Below, piece by piece: positions 1-7,628 of a DNA stretch of 44,646 nucleotides. The notes under the pieces are model-generated. The model was given only the letters and a program-made list of their open reading frames with translations, was not told where the DNA came from and did not search any database. The first letter of the stretch is position 1. Every line of letters begins with the position of its first letter. This DNA is from Cyanothece sp. BG0011 (lineage in GTDB: Bacteria; Cyanobacteriota; Cyanobacteriia; Cyanobacteriales; Microcystaceae). The stretch spans positions 1-44,646 of the forward strand of contig NZ_PRLH01000188.1 of the NCBI RefSeq assembly GCF_003013815.1. The letters are read 5' to 3'. The translations under genes were made by a program, and so were the position numbers.

Positions 1-59
1 TTCTGAGTTGCTGTGGCCTTCGGGGCCGGTTTCAAACGTAAATTAACTAAAACTCAGAA
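1..59. repeat. Inverted repeat enclosing a GGCC hairpin, function unknown
   Basis: Bases 1-8 (TTCTGAGT) pair exactly with 52-59 (ACTCAGAA), and between them GGCC-ttcgg-GGCC can form a small tetraloop-like hairpin. This could be the 3' part of a structured transcript that begins before the window, since a terminator follows at 82-126. I do not recognise an RNA family, and the left edge cuts the context. Confidence 0.3.
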
Positions 60-81
60 AAAATAGAAATAATGACTTTAT

Positions 82-126
82 AGAGAGAAGTTTCGTCCCT
101 AATGATGGTTTCTTCTCTCTTTTTTC
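82..126 (+). terminator. Rho-independent terminator of an upstream unit
   Basis: A 9-bp stem, AGAGAGAAG (82-90) with CTTCTCTCT (112-120), is followed directly by a T run at 121-126. It is a classic intrinsic terminator reading rightward, ending a transcript that starts left of the window. Confidence 0.7.
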
Positions 127-167
127 AGCTAAAATTATCAACTAATTCAGTCGTTGGGACAATTTTT

Positions 168-601
168 ATGATGGATAAGTTTATCCAAGCTGCGATCGCT
201 GAAGCTAAACAAGGGTTAAAAACGGGGGTATTCCCATCGGTTCAGTGTTAGTCAAAGATAGTAAAATTATTGGTAGAGGACATAATAAACGAGTCCAAGA
301 TGGTGATCCCATTACCCATGCAGAAATTGACTGTTTAAGGAATGCTGGACGCATTGGTAATTATCAAGATACGGTACTATATTCGACGTTAATGCCTTGT
401 TATTTATGTGCTGGTGCAGTGGTTCAATTTAATATTAAAAAAGTCATTGCAGGTGAATCAAAAACCTTTACAGGGGCGAAAGATTTTATGGAGTCTCATG
501 GGGTGGAAGTGATTGATCTTGACTTAGCAGAATGTAAAGATTTGATGAGAGAATTTATTGAAAAAAATCCTCGATTATGGGACGAAGATATTGGTAAATA
601 A
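168..601 (+). pseudogene. Yeast-type cytosine deaminase, frameshifted
   Basis: The product would hydrolyse cytosine to uracil in pyrimidine salvage. The downstream part (from 245) shows the deaminase zinc motifs HAE (in THAEIDCL) and PCYLC, and it ends FIEKNPRLWDEDIGK, very like the end of yeast Fcy1 (FIDERPQDWFEDIGE). The natural start is ATG at 168 or 171 (MDKFIQAAIAEAKQG), but that frame stops after about 27 codons. One missing G in the run at 224-228 (five G where six are expected) breaks the frame: adding one G would read KTGGIPIGSVLVKD straight through, giving about 145 residues, normal for the family. So this is either a true single-base lesion or a homopolymer sequencing error. A GTG at 245 gives an intact 118-residue open frame, but it would lack the N-terminal strand and helix and probably does not make a working enzyme. 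No strong ribosome-binding site is visible. Confidence 0.75.
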
Positions 602-711
602 TATAATACGAACTCTGATTATCAAAGGTTACTAACGAAGACAGGCAAGAGGCAAAAGGCAACAGAGAGGTTATGTTAGTCTAATTTTAAAGTCTTTTGC
701 ATTCCTGTTGA

Positions 712-731
712 GTAGGGGAATGAACCCCTAC
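712..731. repeat. GTAGGGG hairpin repeat behind glyA
   Basis: GTAGGGG (712-718) and CCCCTAC (725-731) form a 7-bp stem with a 6-base loop. It lies between the converging cytosine deaminase and glyA genes. It resembles the dispersed TAGGGG/CCCCTA stem-loops found elsewhere in the window (5049, 14514) and has no T tract. Confidence 0.4.
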
Positions 732-748
732 AACTGATTAAACTGAGT

Positions 749-2032
749 TTATGCTAGGACAGGAACAGGAATATTAAGGTGAGGATAAAGAGGAAAGCGA
801 TCGCATAATGCCTTAACTCGGTTTAAACAATCTTTTTTAACCGCTTCATCGTTGCGATTGAGTAAACAATCAGCGATAATATTACCAATTTCGGTAAATT
901 CTTCAACCCCTAATCCTCTCGTGGTCATAGCTGGCGATCCCAACCTTAAACCACTGGTGACAAAAGGAGACTCAGGATCGAAAGGTACAGTATTCTTGTT
1001 AGCGGTAATATTAATTTCACTGACTAAGTTATTTGCTTCTTTCCCGGTCATGTCAATGCAGCGTAAATCAATTAACATTAAATGGTTGTCAGTGCCACCA
1101 GAAACCAGCTTAAAGCCTCGTTGTGTCAACTGATTAGCTAGAGCTTGAGCATTGGCAATTACTTGGCCAGAATACACCTTAAACTCAGGCTTAAGGGCTT
1201 CTCCGAAGGCGACTGCTTTCGCTGCAATCACCTGTTCTAATGGGCCCCCTTGCGTACCAGGAAAGACCGCCTTATCGAACTTCTTGCCCAACTCAGGGTT
1301 CTTGGTCATAATTAAACCACCCCTTGGCCCTCGTAGGGTTTTATGGGTAGTGGTTGTTACGACATCACAGTAGGGTAAGGGGTTAGGATGATGACCACTG
1401 GCTACTAAACCAGCAATATGAGCAATATCAGCCATGAGGTAAGCGCCTACTTCATCGGTGATCGCTCGGAATTTATCAAATTCAATAATTCTGGGATAAG
1501 CAGAGTAACCACAGATCAATAACTTAGGCTTCTCTTTTTTGGCTAATTCTAAAATAGCATCGTAGTCTAATCGTTCGGTGTCGGGACTTACGCCATAATG
1601 GGATACCTCGAACCATTTTCCTGAAACATTGACGGGGGAACCGTGGGTTAAATGGCCACCGTGGGATAAGTCCATCCCCATGATCTTATCGCCAGGGTTG
1701 AGAAGGGATAAGAAAACGGCAAAGTTGGCTTGTGCGCCGGAATGGGGTTGCACGTTGGCGTGTGCCGCACCGAATAACTCTTTAACGCGATCGATGGCTA
1801 ATTGTTCGGCTTTATCAACCCATTCACAACCGCCATAATAACGTTTTTTCGGTAATCCTTCTGCATATTTATTGGTCAACACCGAGCCTTGTGCAGCTAA
1901 GACGGCGGGTGAGGTAAAGTTTTCACTGGCGATTAATTCTAAATGTTCCCGTTGCCGTTGTAGTTCCCCTTGGATCATGGCAGCAAGGGTGGGATCGGTT
2001 TGGGCTAAAAAATCTAAATTAGTATCAGTCAC
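749..2032 (-). CDS. glyA: Serine hydroxymethyltransferase
   Basis: This PLP enzyme interconverts serine and glycine while loading tetrahydrofolate with a one-carbon unit; in cyanobacteria it also serves photorespiratory glycine and serine flow. The protein is 427 residues, the usual length. It shows LIASENF near residue 33, the substrate/cofactor stretch [10 protein letters not shown] near 97-106, and the PLP-lysine motif [14 protein letters not shown] with Lys231. The start is GTG at 2032, with AAAGGA about 12 bases upstream. The gene stands alone on the minus strand, convergent with the deaminase and divergent from the NACHT gene. Confidence 0.97.
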   Translation of the reverse strand: MTDTNLDFLAQTDPTLAAMIQGELQRQREHLELIASENFTSPAVLAAQGSVLTNKYAEGLPKKRYYGGCEWVDKAEQLAIDRVKELFGAAHANVQPHSGAQANFAVFLSLLNPGDKIMGMDLSHGGHLTHGSPVNVSGKWFEVSHYGVSPDTERLDYDAILELAKKEKPKLLICGYSAYPRIIEFDKFRAITDEVGAYLMADIAHIAGLVASGHHPNPLPYCDVVTTTTHKTLRGPRGGLIMTKNPELGKKFDKAVFPGTQGGPLEQVIAAKAVAFGEALKPEFKVYSGQVIANAQALANQLTQRGFKLVSGGTDNHLMLIDLRCIDMTGKEANNLVSEINITANKNTVPFDPESPFVTSGLRLGSPAMTTRGLGVEEFTEIGNIIADCLLNRNDEAVKKDCLNRVKALCDRFPLYPHLNIPVPVLA

Positions 2033-2138
2033 TGTTATTCAATCCTTTCGTTTTGGCTTACGGTGTTCCCAACCCCCAATTATACTTAATGTTTGCGTTA
2101 CGGTTCAATAATACAAGATCAGTTTAATATTCAGGAGT

Positions 2139-2180
2139 CAGAATGCAGAATGCAGAATGCAGAATGCAGAATGTAGAATC
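2139..2180. repeat. Heptanucleotide tandem repeat (CAGAATG)5
   Basis: Five perfect CAGAATG units run from 2139 to 2173, followed by a degenerate TAGAATC. This is a short tandemly repeated repetitive sequence of the cyanobacterial STRR type. It sits in the 205-base gap between the divergent glyA and NACHT genes. Confidence 0.85.
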
Positions 2181-2237
2181 TTTTCAAACTCAAGTTACTA
2201 TAATCAAATCATGGTATTGATAAGTGTTTGATTTATC

Positions 2238-4676
2238 GTGACGGTTGATTTTTCGGGATATTTAGAGGCAATCTGCAATAATCCTAAGTATACGCAGTGG
2301 TGGGAGACTTACACTGTTACGGATGTTGTGGGCAAAGAAATCTCTAAACCTAGAAATGATAGTAAAACGCGATCGCCTTTTTTATTGGATTTAGATTTAA
2401 AGGTGCAAACAGTTCCGAAGAAGGAAGAGAGAGAAAATAGAGAAGAAGAAAAAGAAAAAATAGAAAGATTGGGGGTTTTAGAAGGTTTACGGAAATATGC
2501 AGCCAATCATGTCTTATTACGAGGAAAACCAGGATCGGGCAAGTCGACGGCGTTGGTTCGGTTATTGTTGGAAGATGGTGATCTTGCCCGAAGTCAAAAG
2601 GCAAAAGGCAAAAGTTCCTCACTCAGTTGCGGCGCGATCGCACAAAAGGAAGATAATATTAAAATTCCTGTATTGGTAGAACTTAGATCCTATAAAACAT
2701 CAGTTCTAGATTCAATTCAAAACTTCCTATCACAAAATAAGTTAAATGTCAATACATCTGACTTAGAAACTTTATTAAAAGAAGGTAAATTGCTGTTATT
2801 GGTGGATGGGGTCAATGAGTTGCCCTCTGATGCAGCTTATCAAGATTTACAGCAGTTTAAGCAGCAATATTCCAAAACTCCGATGATTTTCACCACGAGA
2901 GAGTTGGGGTTACGGGGTGATTTAAACATTGAAAAAAAGCTGACGATGGAACCGTTAACGGAACCTCAGATGCGGCAGTTTGTTAAGGGTTATTTTGAAT
3001 ATTATAAGTTGCCTGAACAAGAAGCTGAGGCAATGTTAAAGCAGTTAGGGGGAAGAATTAAAAAGTTGGAAGAGACTCCTTTGCTGTTATGGATGTTATG
3101 TTCTGTTTTTGTACAGAATGAGCAAATTCCTGACAATTTAGGGGAGGTATTTCGGGTGTTTACTACCTGGTATGATAAAGAATTCAAAAAGAATGTTAGC
3201 CCAAGAATCACGATTAAATCAAAAGCAGATCCCTCAGTTTCAAAAAAGCAAATCGAAAAATGGCCAGATGTATTGCAATATTTGGCTTTTGAAATGACGA
3301 AGCGTAAGAATGAACCTGTCATCAGTAAAGCAGAAGCTCAGGAAATTTTAGGGGAATTTCTAACAAAATTAGGAGCTATCTCTGACCCTCTTATTAATGA
3401 GGTATTTTTAGAAGATTTGTTGAATTATCATCTCTTACAAGAACGGGGACAGGATGACATTGAATTTCGTCATCAGTTAATCCAGGAATATTATGCTGCA
3501 GAAACCCTAGTGCTAGAGTTTGATAAGCTAACCGATGAACAGTTGCAGTGGGACTATCTTAATTATCTCAAATGGACGGAACCGATGGCAGTGGTTGCAG
3601 GGTTATTGAGGGAGAAACCGCAAGCAGTTAGGTTAGTTAAGTTGGGGTTAGCAGTGGATTTACAGTTAGGTGCAAGGTTATCAGGAGAGGTAAATGATAC
3701 ATTTCAGGGTGAGACAGTTGATTTAGTCAAAAAGTTAGAGATTCCAGCATTATATAAAGTAGAGTTGTTGGGAAGAACGAAGTCTGACAAAGCTATTGAA
3801 AGTTTAGAAAAGGCTTTAAATGACTCTGATTATTACATTCGTAAAGAAGCAGTTTCTATATTAGAGGAGATTGGCTCAAAAACTTTTACTGAATCTTTTA
3901 TTTCCGATTTGAATAACAATTTTAATTATAGTTGGGGCAATGATCCATTGAGTGATCTTGAGGAAGTTGCGGTAATATTAGCATCAAATAAAGGAGTTTT
4001 TTTAAAAGAGTCTCAAGATTTGATTATTGCTCTACTCACACTCAGAAGATGGATTATGATGAAAGCATCTCAAGCAATATCAAAATCAATTTTTTCAAAA
4101 GCAGATATCAAGCAGTTAATATCAGGTTTAAATGACTATGATTGGAATATTCGTGTGAGAACAGCCAACATATTGGGAGAAATTGGATCACAAATAGCGA
4201 TTTTACCGTTAAACGATTATTTATTACATAATGATAGACAATATCTCAATCATAGTTTTTCTGATATCCTTAAAGCTTTAGAAACCATTCAAGATAAATG
4301 TCAAATCTATCAAACCCTTTGCTTACCATTCCTAAAAATCCCTCAAAATTCCCTTATCTCTGACACTAAGTTAACAGAATATTGCTTAAAATATAAACAA
4401 AATTATGATAAATCAAGACAACTAACTCAAGCAGGATTTACTCTATCGAACCCCCAACAACTCAAACAAACTATTCAGCAAATTATTAACCAGAATATCG
4501 TCAGTCAACATCAGGAAAATGATTATGGAATCTTGTACCACGTCAAAGGAGAATTAAACAGTATTAATGATGAAAAATTAACCATAATTACCGTTTGGTT
4601 AAAACGCAAAATCGATCAGAAAATTCAATTGATTAGTTTAAAAATCATCTCAGATGATGATGAAAATGAAAGTTAA
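2238..4676 (+). CDS. NACHT-family STAND NTPase with HEAT repeats and DUF6883-like C-terminus
   Basis: Likely a cytoplasmic ATP-dependent sensor/switch of the STAND class. Seen in its 812 residues: an N-terminal region with WWETYTVTDV (21-30) like other cyanobacterial NACHT proteins; Walker A GKPGSGKST (96-104); Walker B LLLLVDGVNEL (185-195); sensor-like FTTREL (218-223); EETPLLLWMLC (278-288); and two HEAT-like helical repeats around 520-560 and 625-660. The last ~95 residues (from about 711: KLTEYCLKYKQNYDKSRQLT, then GFTLSNPQQL, YGILYHVKGEL, ITVWLKR) resemble DUF6883, a small domain usually encoded next to DUF4926. Bacterial NACHT proteins are known in phage defence. Start is GTG 2238. The segment at residues 118-135, between Walker A and B, is low-complexity and partly encoded by a heptamer repeat. 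The 3' end overlaps the nucleotidyltransferase gene by 23 bases. The NTPase call is firm, the DUF6883 call moderate. Confidence 0.88.
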   Translation: MTVDFSGYLEAICNNPKYTQWWETYTVTDVVGKEISKPRNDSKTRSPFLLDLDLKVQTVPKKEERENREEEKEKIERLGVLEGLRKYAANHVLLRGKPGSGKSTALVRLLLEDGDLARSQKAKGKSSSLSCGAIAQKEDNIKIPVLVELRSYKTSVLDSIQNFLSQNKLNVNTSDLETLLKEGKLLLLVDGVNELPSDAAYQDLQQFKQQYSKTPMIFTTRELGLRGDLNIEKKLTMEPLTEPQMRQFVKGYFEYYKLPEQEAEAMLKQLGGRIKKLEETPLLLWMLCSVFVQNEQIPDNLGEVFRVFTTWYDKEFKKNVSPRITIKSKADPSVSKKQIEKWPDVLQYLAFEMTKRKNEPVISKAEAQEILGEFLTKLGAISDPLINEVFLEDLLNYHLLQERGQDDIEFRHQLIQEYYAAETLVLEFDKLTDEQLQWDYLNYLKWTEPMAVVAGLLREKPQAVRLVKLGLAVDLQLGARLSGEVNDTFQGETVDLVKKLEIPALYKVELLGRTKSDKAIESLEKALNDSDYYIRKEAVSILEEIGSKTFTESFISDLNNNFNYSWGNDPLSDLEEVAVILASNKGVFLKESQDLIIALLTLRRWIMMKASQAISKSIFSKADIKQLISGLNDYDWNIRVRTANILGEIGSQIAILPLNDYLLHNDRQYLNHSFSDILKALETIQDKCQIYQTLCLPFLKIPQNSLISDTKLTEYCLKYKQNYDKSRQLTQAGFTLSNPQQLKQTIQQIINQNIVSQHQENDYGILYHVKGELNSINDEKLTIITVWLKRKIDQKIQLISLKIISDDDENES
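2595..2614. repeat. CAAAAGG heptamer repeat inside the NACHT coding region
   Basis: CAAAAGG occurs twice, followed by CAAAAG, in frame within the NACHT domain, and encodes part of SQKAKGKSS. A HIP1-like GCGATCGC site lies just downstream. It looks like an in-frame STRR expansion in a surface loop between Walker A and Walker B. Confidence 0.6.
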
Positions 4677-5037
4677 CACAAAACAGGATATCATCACCTT
4701 AATTCAACAAAATAAAAAACGCTTTCAAGACTTTGGAGTGTCCCGTTTAGGGTTATTTGGCTCATTTGTCAAAGAACAAGTTAATCAAGATAGTGATGTT
4801 GATGTCTTGGTCACATTTCATCCTCATTTAAAAACCTTCGATAACTTTATGAGTTTATCAATTTTTCTTGAAGATTTATTAGAACGAAAAGTTGATTTAA
4901 TTACCCCTGAATCATTAAGTCCTTATGTTGGTAAAGAAATCTTACAAGAGGTTGAATATGTCTCCATCTTCGAGCGATTATTTAAGACATATATCAATCA
5001 GGTTTCAGTTGTGAGAAAATTAGCTTTATGGATTTAA
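4654..5037 (+). CDS. MNT-type minimal nucleotidyltransferase (MntA-like antitoxin)
   Basis: Minimal nucleotidyltransferases of the MntA type neutralise HEPN RNase toxins by AMPylating them. The fold is clear: GLFGSF (Gly36, Ser37) then DSDVDVLV with Asp48 and Asp50, the GSx10DxD signature, and a third acidic residue in KVDLITPE (Asp81). Possible starts are ATG at 4654, 4657, 4660 and 4666, all within or just after the end of the NACHT gene, so the two are probably translationally coupled. The family normally ends near EVEYV (about residue 103). Here the frame runs on for 24 unrelated residues because the downstream HEPN gene that should begin at 4958 has been lost. Catalytic residues are intact, so the enzyme may still work, perhaps now as part of the NACHT/TIR unit. 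Confidence 0.85.
   Translation: MMMKMKVNTKQDIITLIQQNKKRFQDFGVSRLGLFGSFVKEQVNQDSDVDVLVTFHPHLKTFDNFMSLSIFLEDLLERKVDLITPESLSPYVGKEILQEVEYVSIFERLFKTYINQVSVVRKLALWI
4958..5014 (+). pseudogene. Remnant of HEPN (HepT/DUF86) toxin gene
   Basis: In a second frame overlapping the nucleotidyltransferase end, ATG at 4958 opens MSPSSSDYLRHI, typical of the first residues of HepT/DUF86 HEPN toxins, in exactly the position where hepT normally follows mntA. After about 12 codons the similarity ends and a stop follows at 5012-5014. None of the later HEPN motif (RX4-6H) is seen before the palindromic repeat at 5049. It looks like a deletion that removed nearly the whole toxin. The match is short, so confidence is moderate. 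Confidence 0.5.
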
Positions 5038-5048
5038 CACTGTTAAAT

Positions 5049-5091
5049 CCCTACAAAGAAGTATTTGTAGGGACATAATACTATTATGTCC
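5049..5091. repeat. Two adjoining perfect palindromes
   Basis: CCCTACAAA (5049-5057) pairs with TTTGTAGGG (5064-5072). GGACATAATA (5071-5080) pairs with TATTATGTCC (5082-5091) around a single base. The two hairpins share two bases. The element lies just after the hepT remnant and before the TIR gene. It may be a small dispersed repeat left at the deletion site, or a weak terminator. Confidence 0.6.
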
Positions 5092-5149
5092 TATATTTTT
5101 GATGAAACTAATTATTTATAATATAATAGGTGGCTGAAAAAATAACATA

Positions 5150-5908
5150 ATGAGTAATCTATATCAACCAGTTTATCTAACTCAAGATTTCCCAAAATAT
5201 AACCTAAAAAAAGGTGATACTGCTATATTAGTAGATATTGTTCCCCATCCCCAACAAGGAGAAGACGGTTATGTATTAGAAATTTGTGAAGATAAAAACG
5301 ACTCAATTAATATTGTTATTGTTCCTAAATCTACTGTTAAAATGATGACTAATACAGAAATTTTTATTTCCTATGCTTGGGGAGGAGACAGCGAAACCCT
5401 CACCAATGAACTAGATAACGCATTTCAAGCAAAAGGAATCACCATTATTCGAGATAAACGAGACTTAGGTTATAAAGGATTAATCAAAGAATTTATGCAG
5501 CGTATTGGACAAGGAAAATGTATCATTGTTGTTCTTAGTGATAAATATCTCAAATCTAAAAATTGTATGTTTGAATTGATAGAAATTGCTAAAAATGGTG
5601 AGTTTTATGACAGAATTTTTCCTATTGTGTTGAGGGATGCCAGAATTTATGATGATTTAGAACGCTTAGACTATTTACAACACTGGGAACAAGAAAAAAC
5701 TAAATTACAAGAAAAATATAAACAAATTGATTTAGCTAATAGTTCAAAGATTATGGAAAGTCTGAATTTATATGATGAAATTAGACGGAATATTGATAAT
5801 TTAACCGACACTTTAAAAAATATGAATACTTTGAATACAAAAATGCACCAAGAATCAGATTTTGAGGAGATTATTAAAGCTATTGAAACCAGATTAAATG
5901 AAAAGTAA
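5150..5908 (+). CDS. TIR-domain protein with N-terminal DUF4926-like domain
   Basis: Probable NAD-degrading effector. Residues 5-64 (YLTQDFPKYNLKKGDTAILV ... YVLEICEDKNDSINIVIV) match the pattern of DUF4926, a roughly 60-residue beta-barrel-like domain with Leu-Pro-x-x-x-Leu-x-x-Gly-Asp. Residues 68 to about 175 are a TIR domain: IFISYAWGGD at strand A, KCIIVVLSDKYLKSKNC, then the putative catalytic glutamate Glu142 in NCMFELIEIA. The C-terminal ~75 residues are charged and helical. Bacterial TIR proteins commonly hydrolyse NAD+ in anti-phage defence once a sensor triggers them. The neighbouring NACHT protein ends in a DUF6883-like domain, the usual partner of DUF4926, so direct docking between the two is a reasonable inference. 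The start ATG 5150 is the only one that includes the DUF4926 part; an internal ATG in MMTNTE would give TIR alone. Confidence 0.85.
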   Translation: MSNLYQPVYLTQDFPKYNLKKGDTAILVDIVPHPQQGEDGYVLEICEDKNDSINIVIVPKSTVKMMTNTEIFISYAWGGDSETLTNELDNAFQAKGITIIRDKRDLGYKGLIKEFMQRIGQGKCIIVVLSDKYLKSKNCMFELIEIAKNGEFYDRIFPIVLRDARIYDDLERLDYLQHWEQEKTKLQEKYKQIDLANSSKIMESLNLYDEIRRNIDNLTDTLKNMNTLNTKMHQESDFEEIIKAIETRLNEK

Positions 5909-5925
5909 AAATAGATTTTAAAATA

Positions 5926-6192
5926 TTAAAATAAATCTGAGTGAGAACCTGAACGAACTAGAAAAAGATGACTTTCTGTAATTTTATAAATTAAAATCCA
6001 ATCAGCTTCTAAATGACAATCTCTATATCCATTCCAATTACCTGTTAAAGCATGATCTTTATATTTCGGTTCCAATACTTCATTATTGAGTAATTTTTCG
6101 ATAACTGCTTTCAGCTTTTCCATATCTTTACCACGCTTTTTTAACCGTTTAATATCTTTTTTAAAGCGAGTTTCAAAAATAGGAGATAACAT
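5926..6192 (-). CDS. YafQ-type RelE-superfamily mRNA interferase toxin
   Basis: An 88-residue toxin expected to cleave mRNA on the ribosome. The YafQ catalytic set is present: His47 (KDHALTGNWNGYRDCH), His60 and Asp64 (CHLEADW), and His84 with Phe88 at the end (SGSHSDLF). The start ATG overlaps the antitoxin stop in a TGATG junction, so the pair is translationally coupled. It is convergent with the TIR gene, 17 bases away. Functional intactness is likely because every key residue is kept. Confidence 0.88.
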   Translation of the reverse strand: MLSPIFETRFKKDIKRLKKRGKDMEKLKAVIEKLLNNEVLEPKYKDHALTGNWNGYRDCHLEADWILIYKITESHLFLVRSGSHSDLF

Positions 6193-6467
6193 CAGATATC
6201 CAACTCATTATAAAGATCATTTTTATCCTGACAAATGGTTAAATTTTGTTTTGTTTCAACATTATTGATCGCTTCTTGTGTTTCCTCATTAAAATCATCA
6301 ATAGTATAACTTCCTTCTGCGATTCTTTTTTGTTTTTCAACTTGCTTTAAAAAGTCACTATTTTGGTTAATGCTAGGAGTGATTTCATTAACTAAACGAA
6401 TCTTATCAACAGCAGATAGTTGTTTAGCAAGTTCTAAGACTAACTCTAATGTAATATTTTGATTCAT
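6192..6467 (-). CDS. Antitoxin partner of the YafQ-type toxin
   Basis: This 91-residue protein is encoded immediately upstream of the toxin, with overlapping stop and start codons, which is the standard antitoxin position. It is predicted mostly helical (LELVLELAKQLSAVDKIRLV, then a charged stretch ending IDDFNEETQEAINNVETKQN). It does not look like a DinJ ribbon-helix-helix protein, so its family is not assigned. Antitoxins of such pairs usually wrap the toxin with the C-terminal half and repress the operon. Confidence 0.7.
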   Translation of the reverse strand: MNQNITLELVLELAKQLSAVDKIRLVNEITPSINQNSDFLKQVEKQKRIAEGSYTIDDFNEETQEAINNVETKQNLTICQDKNDLYNELDI

Positions 6468-6586
6468 TGATTTATATGTTATCTCTACTATAATTTAGAT
6501 CCCTTTCTAAGTATAACATTTTAAAAATTTTCACAACTGATTACTAATTGCTATAGCTACTTAATTACTATAAAATTGTTGCCATG

Positions 6587-6615
6587 AAAAAAGCGTTTAG
6601 ATCGCCTCTAAACGC
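6587..6615 (-). terminator. Rho-independent terminator of the ATP synthase operon
   Basis: Read on the minus strand, GCGTTTAGA-GGCGA-TCTAAACGC forms a perfect 9-bp stem with a 5-base loop followed by six T. It lies 27 bases after the stop of the gamma subunit gene and closes the operon. Confidence 0.9.
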
Positions 6616-6641
6616 CTCATATTGCTTCAAAAAATAATATC

Positions 6642-7586
6642 TTATAAAGCATTCGCACCGGCAACAACTTCCATTAACTGTTGCGTAATGGCTGCTTGAC
6701 GGGCTTTGTTATAAGATAAGGTCAGCGTTCCGATTAATTGACCAGCATTGTCACTGGCGTTACTCATAGCGGTCATTCTGGCAGCTAATTCACTAGCGGC
6801 AGCTTCTTGCAGGGCTCTCAATAACTGGTTATTGATATATAAAGGTAACAAAGCGTCTAAAATTTGAACCGGGTCTTGTTCAAAGATCATGTCTTGAGGA
6901 AAACTACTCATATCTTGAGCGACAGTTTGCCGTTCAACGCCTAATTTACCTTCTTTGGTAACTAAACGGAAAATTTCATCGTCTTCTGTTTCTAACCCCT
7001 GCATGGTCAACGGGGCTAAGGTTTGCACCACGGGACGAGAACTAATTAAAGAGACAAAACGAGTGTAAACTAACTCGACCCGATCCACTGTTTCCGATAA
7101 AAACAAGGAAAGCAATTCATCGGCAATGGTTCCGGCTTCATCGGCGGTAGGAATTTGGTTTAACCCTGTATATTTATTGGCAATGGGGGCTTCCCGACGG
7201 GTAAAATATTGGGTAGCTTTGCGGCCAATGGTAATTAAACGATAATCAATTCCTTGTTCTTTTAACTCTTTAATGCGTTGTTCGGCCCGACGGATGACAT
7301 AACTGTTATAACCGCCACATAAACCGCGATCGCCTGAAACAACCACGATACCAACGGTTTTAACGTCTCTTTGTTGTAATAAAGGTAAACTAACGTCTGA
7401 GAACTTCAAACGGTTCAGTAAGTTAAACAGAACGTTAGCCAACGCATCAGCAAAGGGACGAGTCGAGATAACTTGTTCTTGGGCCCGACGCACTTTAGCA
7501 GCAGCCACTAAACGCATGGCTTCTGTAATTTTTTTGGTATTCTTGACCGACTGAATGCGATCGCGAATTGCTTTAAGGTTAGGCAT
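6642..7586 (-). CDS. atpG: ATP synthase F1 subunit gamma
   Basis: Central rotor stalk of F1, coupling c-ring rotation to catalysis in the alpha-beta hexamer; in cyanobacteria it is also called atpC. The protein has 314 residues. It begins [34 protein letters not shown]-like and ends in the conserved C-terminal helix ([26 protein letters not shown]). It is longer than the roughly 290-residue bacterial protein because of the photosynthetic-type insertion near residues 195-225, a region linked to control of ATP hydrolysis. It is the last gene of the operon, separated from atpA by 88 bases that contain a strong hairpin. Confidence 0.97.
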   Translation of the reverse strand: MPNLKAIRDRIQSVKNTKKITEAMRLVAAAKVRRAQEQVISTRPFADALANVLFNLLNRLKFSDVSLPLLQQRDVKTVGIVVVSGDRGLCGGYNSYVIRRAEQRIKELKEQGIDYRLITIGRKATQYFTRREAPIANKYTGLNQIPTADEAGTIADELLSLFLSETVDRVELVYTRFVSLISSRPVVQTLAPLTMQGLETEDDEIFRLVTKEGKLGVERQTVAQDMSSFPQDMIFEQDPVQILDALLPLYINNQLLRALQEAAASELAARMTAMSNASDNAGQLIGTLTLSYNKARQAAITQQLMEVVAGANAL

Positions 7587-7628
7587 AATGTGAGAGTGAT
7601 TCTAAATTAATACTTACGTTCTACTTCA

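Noticed and set aside
1-59. Considered the 3' end of tmRNA or a tRNA because of GGTTTCAAACG
   Set aside because: No acceptor stem or CCA end, and no matching T-arm, is present; the inverted repeat alone does not identify an RNA family.
852-2111. Several plus-strand open frames opposite glyA
   Set aside because: They are antisense shadows of a fully conserved serine hydroxymethyltransferase; no motif or ribosome-binding site supports them.
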